Of a stretch of DNA of 64,000 nucleotides, positions 55,575-64,000 are shown piece after piece. The notes under the pieces were generated by a model. It ran no database searches. It had not been told where the DNA came from and saw only the letters and a program-made list of their open reading frames with translations. Both the position numbers and the translations under genes were made by a program. The first letter of the stretch is position 1, and the number at the start of each line of letters is the position of its first letter. Origin of the DNA: Eurosta solidaginis (Eukaryota; Arthropoda; Insecta; Diptera; Tephritidae); contig NC_090323.1 of NCBI RefSeq assembly GCF_040869045.1, positions 173,870,083 to 173,934,082 of the forward strand. The letters run 5' to 3'.

Positions 55575-57612
55575 TTATAGCGTAAAGTTTTCTTTTATAA
55601 TTATGTTACCATTCATTATCGTCACTGTCATTCGATGAGTCACTTGTGAGTCATGAGCATCATTACTCTGAAAGCTTGAAACAACTGGGGTATTTATTGA
55701 CTCCTCAACATTATCGGAGGACAGTAAATGTAAGACTTCTGAAGCCAGGCTTTTAAATTTTTTCTTGGGTATCTCCCTTAAGCTGTTAACTAAGGGATCC
55801 GATGTTATAAGTAGCATATTCATAAGATCTATATTCGTGGCTACACGCGACTGCTTTTGTGTGTTATCATCCCTGAATCGTCTCAAATTTTTGTTATGGG
55901 CTTCTTGTGCTTCTTCAGAAAGTTTACCAATAGGCAAAATTGCTGATTTTATAATATCAGTACTATGCACTAAGATTCTATGAACTGTAGCAGGCATATA
56001 AAACCACGGGTAGAGATCTATGTATAGTTTTTTAGTCTCACTCGCAAATATGCCAAATCTTTGGATATTGATATTATACCCAGATGCTAATGTGCGAAGG
56101 AGAGTATCGAATCTTTTGATGAGCATTACATCCAATCCCGTAATCTCAGCACTAGCGTCAGAATTTTCGAAAAACCTTCGAGCAGTATTACCATCATTGG
56201 TATTGCCGAATCCTGATTTTGGTTGATCTACTATCAATCCAAGTTCACTTTTAAATTTATTCTGGATTTCGTTGGAACGTTGCTTAACACTCTCTTTATC
56301 TGCCTCATTCCTAAGTTGCCATTTTTTTACTTCGAGGCGATAACTTATGTGAAGCAAGCATTCAAAACATCTTATCCAGGCATGGAGAGTAGACAAGCCA
56401 AAACCAAGATTATCTCGGTTAGGCATAAAAACCCGTGTCTCATCATTCATATCTTTTGGAGTGGCACCACAAATATAACACTTTTGTGCGGAAGAAGTTT
56501 CAGTCAAAGCATTGCAAACTTTTCCGTCAATCATTGTTAGGAGCATGTTGTGATTTACAGAAACCTCGCATTCTTCGAGAAAGTACTTTTTTGGCAACAA
56601 AGCATTTACCTCCTCTAAAACTTTGTTCGTTTCAGAAACAATAAAATCTTTTGTTTCCTTAGAGAAAATAAATTTAATTGGACGACAATACATCGTAGAA
56701 GGAGGTCGAGGATTCTGCCCATCAATGTTACCTTTTCGTCCTGTAACTGAAGATTAACGAAAGAAAATATAAGCAAAAACTCCTCAGTGTCAGCACTGCA
56801 TGTGAATTTTTGCTTATATGTACTATAACCAGAACTTCCATCACAACCCCACCTGCTGATTAAAATAAATGACACAGATGTAGGTAACAAACTAACAAGA
56901 ACTTCTTGATTTGCTTAAATTAAACGTTCAACAGTTTTATCTAATACGGCTTGAACTTTAATTTCAGCACTTGTTTCAGCCACATCAATCTCATTTGGGT
57001 TGCATTCTGCCTTAGCTTTTCTTAAACTATAAAATGATGGATAAACCTTGTGGCCTGCCTTTTGATATTCCACTTCCTAGTCGTTTTGTACCCATGAGTC
57101 GTCGACTTGCTGTCTACATAGTATGCCAAAGCTTCTACACTGCTAAAGCATCTTGCACCTTGCTCACATGTTACCTTGTTCGCCGTTTTTTGTGAACTTT
57201 TTATAATATTAGCAATATTCCTGTTGCAGGACATCCGCGTTAATACTTCTGCCGCATAAACTAACTCATCAGCACTTCTGGATTGCAGTAGGTCGTTCAC
57301 TCGACGACGGTTGGGTTTTTGACTGGAAAGCAGAAAGTCCTTCTTTGGTCCTTGGGGTACTGGGTTACCTGAAGACGAATCCGTCATAATTGTAAACTTG
57401 AAATCTGTTCCCGAAAACCACTCCGAGTTTTTATTACAAAATCGCTCCCGATGTCTTCCAGAGCTATTCCATTTCTCATCGATGTTGGACGAATATTTTG
57501 AAATTTGTTGACTTAAATTTCTTAATGAATGCTTAGCTACTTCTCTTAAATCAGCCTTAAGTAAAATACAACTCAATAACTCCTTATTTCTCGATTCTTT
57601 CGAATATTTCAA
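55575..57612 (-). pseudogene. RAG1-like Transib transposase, frameshifted but with catalytic residues
   Basis: Open segments on the minus strand: 57612-57022 (N-terminal), 56890-56720 (DDE start) and 56693-55575 (core), with breaks near 57040, 56900 and 56745. Compared from memory with RAG1, the three catalytic acids are present: Asp in WGCDGSSGY (56842-56840, as D600), Asp in TMIDGKVC (56528-56526, as D708) and Glu in SEEAQEAHNK (55904-55902, as E962). The zinc ligands are also present: Cys-x2-Cys in KCYICGA and His-x4-His in TVHRILVHS. NDGNTARRFF and LRRFRDDNTQ match the RAG1 NGNFARK and FRRFRKMNAR regions. The protein could cut and paste DNA if intact; here it is dead. Confidence 0.85.
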
Positions 57613-57655
57613 CCAAATTTCAAAAACTTGGTACGGTTAATACTAAATCTACAAA

Positions 57656-60600
57656 AAACAAGTAAGGAAGGTTAAGTTCGGGTGTAACCGAACATTACAT
57701 ACTCAGTTGAGAGCTATGGTGACAACATAAGGAAAATAACCATGTAGGAAAATGAACCGAGGGTAACCCTGGAATGTGTTTGTATGACATGTGTATCAAA
57801 TGAATTATTAAAGAGTATTTTATGAGGGAATGGGCCATAGTTCCATGGGTGGACGCCGTTTCGAGATATCGCCATAAAGGTGGACCAGGGGTGACTCTAG
57901 AATGCGTTGTACAATATGGGTATCAAACGAAAGGTGTTAATGAGTATTTTAAAAGGGCGTGGGGCTTAGTTCTATAGGTGGACGCCTTTTCGAGATATCG
58001 CCATAAAGGTGGACCAGGGGTGACTCTAAAATGTGTTTGTACGAAATGGGTATCACATTAAAGGTATTAATGAGGGTTTTAAAAGGGAGTGGTGGTAGTT
58101 ATATAGGTGGTCGCCTTTCCGAGATATCGGCATAAAGGTGGACCAGGTGTGACTCTAGAATGCGTTTGTACAATATGGGTATCAAATGAAAGGTGTTAAT
58201 GAGTATTTTAAAAGGGCGTGGGGCTTAGTTCTATAGGTGGACGCCTTTTCGAGAATCGCCATAAAGGTGGACCAGGGGTGACTCTAAAATGTTTTTGTAC
58301 GATACAGCTATCACATTAAAGGTATTAATGAGGGTTTTAAAAGGGAGTGGTGGTAGTTATATAGGTGGTCGCCTTTCCGAGATATCGGCATATAGGTGGA
58401 GCAGGTGTGACTCTAGAACGCGTTTGTACAATATGGGTATCAAACGAAAGGTGTTAATGAGTATTTTAAAAGAGAGTGGGCCTTAGTTCTATAGGTGAAC
58501 GCCTTTTCGAGATATCGCCATAAAGGTGGACCAGGGGTGACTCTAGAATGCGTTTATACAATATGGGTATCAAACGAAAGGTGTTAATGAGTATTTCAAA
58601 AGGGCGTGGGGCTTAGTTCTATAGGTGGACGCCTTTTCGAGATATCGCCATAAAAATGGACCAGGGGTGACTCTAGAATGTGTTTGTACGATATGGGTAT
58701 CAAACGAAAGGTGTTAATGAGTATTTTAAAAGGGCGTGGGGCTTAGTTCTATAGGTGGACGCCTTTTCGAGATATCGCCATAAAGGTGGACCAGGGGTGA
58801 CTCTAAAATGTGTTTGTACGAAATGGGTATCACATTACAGGTATTAATGAGCGTTTTAAAAGGGAGTGGTGGTAGTTGTATGGCCGCCTTTTCAAGATAT
58901 CGTCATAAAGGTGGACCAGGGGTGACTCTGGAATTTGTTTGTACGCTATGGGCTTCAAATGAAAGGTGTTAATGCGTATTTTAAAAGGGAGTGATCCTTA
59001 GTTCCATAGGTGGACGCCGTTTCGAGATATCGCCATAAAGGTGGACCAGAGGTGACTCTAGAATGCGTTTGTACAATATGGGTATCAAACGAAAGGTCTT
59101 AATGAGTATTTTAAAAGGGCGTGTGCCTTATTTCTATAGGTGGAAGCCCTTTCGAGATATCGCCATAAAGGTGGACCAGGGGTGACTCTAGAATGCGTTT
59201 GTACAATATGGGTATCAAACGAAAGGTGTTAATGAGTATTTTAAAAGGGCGTGGGGCTTAGTTCTATAGGTGGACGCCTTTTCGAGATATCGCCATAAAG
59301 GTGGACCAGGGGTGACTCTAAAATGTGTTTGTACGAAATGGGTATCACATTACAGGTATTAATGAGGGTTTTAAAAGGGAGTGGTGGTAGTTGTATGGCC
59401 GCCTTTTCAAGATATCGGCATAAAGGTGGACCAGGGGTGACTCTGGAATTTGTTTGTACGATATGGGCTTCAAATGAAAGGTGTTAATGCGTATTTTAAA
59501 AGGGAGTGATCCTTAGGTGGACGCCGTTTCGAGATATCGCCATAAAGGTGGACCAGAGGTGTAGAATGTGTTTGTACGATATGGGTATCATATTAAAGGG
59601 AGTGGTTGTAGTTGTAAAGGTGGTCGCTATTTCGAGATATCGCCATAAAGGTGGCCCAGGGGTGACTCTAGAATGTGTTTGTACGATATGGGTATCAAAT
59701 TAAAGGTATTAATGAGGGTTTTAAAAGGGAGTGGTTGTAGTTGTATAGGTGGTCGCCTTTTCGAGATATCGGCATAAAGGTGGACCAGGGGTGACTTTAG
59801 AATGCGTTTGTACAATATGGGTATCAAACGAAATGTGTTAATGAGTATTTTTAAAAGGGATTTGACCTTAGATCTATAGGTCGTCGCCTTTTCGAGATAT
59901 CACCATAAAGGTGGACCAGGGGTGACTCTAGAATATGTTTGTACAATATGGGTATCAAATGAAAGGTGTTAATGAGTATTTTTAAAAGGGAGTGGGCCTT
60001 AGTTCTATAGGTGGTCGCCTTTTCGAGATATCGCCATAAACAAGGAGCAGTGGTGACTCTAGAATGCGTTTGTACAATATGGGTATCAAACGAAAGGTGT
60101 TGATGAGTATTTTAAAACGGAGTGGGCCTTAATTCTATGGGTGGACGCCTTTTCGAGATATCGCCATAAAGGTGGACCAGGGGTGACTCTAGAATGCGTT
60201 TGTACAATATGGGTATCAAATGAAAGGTGTTAATGAGTATTTTAAAAGGGCGTTGGCCTAATTTCTATAGGTGGACCCCTTTTCGAGATATTGCCATAAA
60301 GGTGGACCAGGGGTGACTTTAGAATGCGTTTGTACAATATGGATATCAAATGAAGTGTTGAGTATTTTAAAAAGGAGTGGGCCTTAGTTCTATAGGTTGA
60401 CGCCTTTTCGAGATATCGCCATAAAGGTGGACCAGGGGTGACTCTAGAATTTTTTTGTACGACATGGGTATCAAATGAAAGGTGTTAATGAGTATTTTAA
60501 AAGGGAGTGCGCTTTAAATCTATAAGTGGACGCCTTTTCGAGATATCGCCATAAACGTGGACCTGGGGTGACTCTAGAATGTGTTTGTACAATATGGGTA

Positions 60601-61637
60601 TCAAACGAAAGGTGTTGATGAGTATTTTAAAACGGAGTGGGCCTTAGTTCTATAGGTGGACGCCTTTTCGAGATATCGCCATAAAGGTGGACCAGGGGTG
60701 ACTCTAGAATTTTTTTGTAGGACATGGGTATCAAATGAAAAGTGTTAATGAGTATTTTAAAAGGGAGTGCGCTTTAAATCTATAAGTGGACGCCTTTTCG
60801 AGATATCGCCATAAAGGTGGACCAGGGGTGACTCTAGAATGTGTTTGTACGATATGGGTATCAAATTAAAAGTATTAATGAGGGTTTTAAAAGGGAGTGG
60901 TGGTAGTTGTATATGTGAAGGCGTTTTCGAGATATCGACCAAAATGTGGACCAGAGTGACCCAGAACATAATCTGTCGGGTACCGCTAATTTAAATAGTT
61001 ATCCTTCCAAGATTCCAAGGGCTTTTGATTTCGCCCTGCAAAACTTTTTCATTTTTTCTACTTAATATGGTAGGTGTCACACCCATTTTACAAAGTTTTT
61101 TTCTAAAGTTATATTTTGCGTCAATAGACCAATCCAATTACCATGCGTCATCCCTTTTTTCGTATTTGGTACATTATTAAGGCATTTTTTTCATTTTTAG
61201 TAATTTTCGATATCGAAAAAGTGGGCATGGTCATAGTCGGATTTTGGCCTTTTTTTACACCAATATAAAGTGAGTTCAGATAAGTACGTGAACTGAGTTT
61301 AGTAAAGATATATCAATTTTTGCTCAAGTTATCGTGTTAACGGCCGAGCGGAAGGACAAACGGACGACTGTGTAAAAAAACTGGGCGTGGCTTCAACCGA
61401 TTTCGCCCTTTTTCACAGAAAACAGTTATCGTCCTAGAATCTAAGCCTCTACCAAATTTCACAAGAATTTGTAGTGTTTTGTTCGACATATGGCATTAAA
61501 AGTATCCTATACAAATTAAATGAAAAAGGGCGGAGCCGCGGCCATTTTGAAAATTTCTTTTATTTTTGTATTTTGTGGCACCATACCATTACTGGAGTTG
61601 AATGTTGACATAATTTACTTATATACTGTAAAGATAT
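57656..61637 (+). repeat. family T mosaic repeat, long copy with expanded tandem array
   Basis: Starts ACAAGTAAGGAAGGTTAAG and has the usual ACTCAGTTGAG word near 57700. The tandem array follows (57740-60965), then non-coding blocks (GTGTCACACCC, CTGGGCGTGGCTTC) up to 61637, where an LTR retrotransposon interrupts it. The uninterrupted order is seen in the copy at 50935-52408. Confidence 0.8.
57740..60965 (+). repeat. satellite-like array, about 25 copies of 130 bp
   Basis: The unit has GGTGGACCAGGGGTGACTC, TTTGTACAATATGGGTATC, GGTGTTAATGAGTATTTT, AAAAGGG and CGCCTTTTCGAGATATCGCC. Spacing between GGACCAGGG words is 129-130 bases. Unit variants recur in blocks, for example a TGTATGGCCGCC variant at 58881 and again 515 bases later, which suggests higher-order amplification. 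Confidence 0.9.
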
Positions 61638-64000
61638 TGTCACGGATATTACCACCCCTAAGTTATCCCATCACTAAGGCGATGCTAAGGCCATGCCAAG
61701 CAGTATTTACGTTAATAATCAAATCAAGTATACACATATATAAGGCAGCCCAGAGAGATGTCACACACAGATGCATTTACTTATACGGCTATGTGCGCGC
61801 GAGAGACTGTAAACTACAAACATTCACATCAATAATTCAATCTTTATGTGTTTACATAAACGAATAAATAATTGCGTCTACACATATGTACGTATACGAG
61901 CAGCGGAGCGGCAATGCACAAACACATGCATATATCTTATCTCAGTGGCCACAAGAGAGGGCAATAATTTGTGCACGTAGTTGTGGCTGGCGATTTTGTA
62001 GCCGAAACAACTAGTAACTTCTGGAAATCGAAGAGCCTAGAAGTATGCAGCGTAAACTATAAAAGCGGTGCAGGCGAGTAAGAAGTAATTCAGTTTGATT
62101 TGAATTGTCAAGCAGTTACGAGTAAGACGATATCTAGCGAGCAATAGCACTATTATTTTGAAAGTCAGTTTCTTTAAGCTATCAGTTTGGTTATTAAGCT
62201 ATTCGTTGCACAGTTTGAATGTTATTGTGGAGTATTTTAATAAAGGCCATTTTTCCATTATTCAATATTGGAGTTATTTATTCGACAGTTTAGCGATACG
62301 ATCCTAGCAAAAGGGCAAATAAGAGGATTTGCAGGAAATTCGTTACAATTGGTGTCAGAAGAGGAATTGTTGAATAAATTCCAAAGGACAACAAGGACAT
62401 GGCAAAGTTCGGTGAATTGAAGATCCAGCAACCAAAGAAGGAGTTGGAGACCCGTGGATTGAATACAAGCGGCGTTAAACTTGAACTTCAGGCACGGCTA
62501 CGAGAGGCAATGGAAGCAGAAGAAATTGATGTGGAAGAGTATGTCTTTCACCTTGATGGGGAGGAGACGACAAAAATTGAAGAGAAAAACGAAACATCGC
62601 AGACGGTTACCAGCACAGATTTGAACATGATTTTGGCTGCAATATCTGCTCAAACATCGACAGTGGCTTCTCAACTGGAATCGCAAAAGACAGATATAAC
62701 ATCTCAACTGGCATCTCAACTAGAAGAACAGAAAACGTATATGTCATCACAGATGGAATCCCAAGAGACACGAATAACATCGAAGATTGAAGCACAAGAA
62801 ACGCGAATGTCAGAAATGTCGACACAGATTACATCCAAGATGGAAACGCAATTGGAAGAACAGAAGACATATATGGCATCCCAACTGGAATCGCAGGAGA
62901 CACGCATAACATCAAAGATGGAAGAACAAGAGGAGCGCTTATCATTGCAGGTGGCACAAATGTCTTCACAGTTAGAAGCACAGGAAGCAAGGGTAACATC
63001 AAAGCTGGAAGCGCAGGATGCAAAAATCGCTCAATTTCAGGCAGAAGTCGATGATTTGAAGGGTCGTATGGAGCAGTTACAATTAAATCGTCCAGCAGTT
63101 TCAGCAAGTAATTCAAAGGTAAAAACACCATCCTTTGACGGTTCTGTTCCTTTCCAGGTCTTTAAGCTACAGTTTGAGAAGACCGCAGCAGTGAACAACT
63201 GGAATGTGGAAGATAAAGTTGCCGCACTCTTCGTAGCATTGAAAGGACCAGCTGCCGAAATCTTACAGACTATTCCAGAGTACGAACGGAACAGTTATGA
63301 CGCATTGATGGCTGCTGTAGAACGGCGATACGGAAGCGAACACAGGAAACAGATATTTCAAATAGAATTGCAAAACCGCTACCAAAAAGCTAACGAGACC
63401 TTGCAGGAGTTTGCTTCTGACATCGAAAGATTGGCTCATCTTGCAAATGCGGATGCACCCGTGGAATACACGGAAAGAGTGAAGATTCAGAGCTTTATAA
63501 ATGGCATACGAGATGTGGAAACGAAGCGAGCTACATACGCAAACCCAAAACTGACATTTGCTGAAACGGTATCACATGCATTGACTCAGGAAACGGCCTC
63601 ACTATTAAGTAAACCAGCATATAAGGCTCATCGTGTAGAAGTAGAAAGGCCAGAATGGGTAGACACAATTTTGGAAGCACTGAAGGGATCACAACAGAAA
63701 AATGCCGGAGTTATTAAGTGTTTCAAGTGCGGCAACCCAGGTCATATTGCACGACATTGCAGCACCGGTCCCAATAGCTCCAACAATATGGGTGGCCGTA
63801 AACGCAGAGCTGAAGGAGATGAGCAAATCTCCAAGTCCACTCAATCGTTAAACTAAAGCGAGTCAGCCGCAAGGGGCGACAGCTGGCTCCCTCAATTGAA
63901 TGCCCCATAATCTCTATCTCACAAATTGGAAGAAGGTCAAACAATCTTACTGTCGGAGGACATGTGGATAAAAAGGAACGTTTACTGACTGTAGATACGG
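61638..64000 (+). mobile_element. second SAP-Gag LTR retrotransposon, runs off the window
   Basis: The 5' LTR (61638-62347) starts TGTCACGG and ends CGTTACA, followed by the same primer-binding site TGGTGTCAGAAG. It is related to but clearly diverged from the element at 25.9 kb, with extra sequence in the middle of the LTR. It is inserted in the family T copy that begins at 57656. Its pol and 3' LTR lie beyond the edge, so whether it is complete is unknown. Confidence 0.85.
62399..63856 (+). pseudogene. Gag of the second SAP-Gag element
   Basis: 485 residues with an N-terminal SAP motif (ETRGLNTSGVKLELQARL), a coiled coil of repeated SSQLESQET-type units (about 75-215, longer than in the first copy), a capsid-like region and a zinc knuckle CFKCGNPGHIARHC (about 440-453). 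The frame then ends at TAA 63854-63856, while the protease part (Ile-Glu-Cys-Pro-Ile-Ile-Ser, then Leu-Thr-Val-Asp-Thr at the window edge) continues in another frame. That could be a frameshift mutation or a programmed shift; the first copy is open at this point, which favours mutation. Confidence 0.75.

Larger units (their letters stand above)
55409..57655 (-). mobile_element. Transib transposon with RAG1-like transposase, one end visible
   Basis: The left end is CACAGTG (55409-55415) next to CGGCG (55404-55408), a GC-rich pentamer that could be the 5 bp target duplication; it interrupts LINE sequence that is continuous in the 8.9-13.0 kb copy. The transposase lies inside on the minus strand. 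The right part is cut by a family T copy at about 57656, so the other terminus is not visible in the window. Confidence 0.75.

Noticed and set aside
57740..60965. Regular 130 bp repeats considered as a CRISPR-like or coding repeat array
   Set aside because: The units are head-to-tail without unique spacers, in a eukaryotic transposon, and open frames in them are short and vary with unit defects.
1..64000. tRNA and rRNA genes
   Set aside because: Only tRNA-like SINE heads were seen; no cloverleaf-competent tRNA or rRNA sequence was recognised by eye.

Overview
The window looks like a repeat-rich dipteran genome, most likely a tephritid fruit fly or close relative. The evidence is spliced nuclear genes with short GT-AG introns, AT-rich intergenic DNA, CAA/CAG-coded polyglutamine, and repeat families of a kind I associate with tephritids. 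The species is inference. No bacterial, plasmid, rRNA, tRNA or CRISPR features were seen.

Host genes are few. 1-440 holds the last two exons of an arthropod multicopy gene of unknown function. 7615-14755 (+) is an M14 zinc carboxypeptidase whose first intron holds a MITE, a SINE and a 4.1 kb LINE nested in that SINE. 16112-20185 (-) is a complete ten-exon smallminded/NVL gene, encoding a tandem AAA ATPase of ribosome biogenesis. 33368-34990 (+) is a single-exon THAP-domain protein with a coiled coil, preceded by a broken duplicate of its own 5' end. 35099-35438 (-) may be the last exon of an unrecognised gene converging on it.

Everything else is mobile DNA. 1.2-6.6 kb is a graveyard of RTE-like LINE, pogo/Tigger-like transposase, RNase-H LINE and SINE remnants. 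20.3-25.0 kb is a possible hAT-like shell holding a mosaic repeat (called family T here), which itself holds a 5'-truncated CR1/L2-like LINE. 25.9-30.3 kb is a nearly intact-ended Ty3/gypsy-like LTR element with a SAP-domain Gag and pol deleted; a 591 bp hAT MITE sits in its 3' LTR. 30.9-33.2 kb holds foldback and MITE elements. 35.9-43.1 kb holds a LINE remnant, a 151 bp higher-order minisatellite, a CR1/L2-like LINE and an RTE-like LINE.

From 45.8 kb to the end is a chain of insertions. A degenerate gypsy element is cut by a retroposed transcript, a family T copy and an Ingi/Vingi-like LINE. That LINE is cut by another LINE fragment and by a Transib transposon. The Transib is cut by a family T copy carrying about 25 copies of a 130 bp tandem repeat, and that copy is cut by a second SAP-Gag LTR element running off the end.

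The most notable object is the Transib at 55409-57655. Its transposase is frameshifted but keeps equivalents of the RAG1 catalytic residues D600, D708 and E962 and of the RAG1 zinc ligands. Its visible terminus reads CACAGTG, then 23 bp, then ACAAAATTA, which is the layout of a V(D)J 23-RSS, next to a GC-rich pentamer that could be the target duplication.
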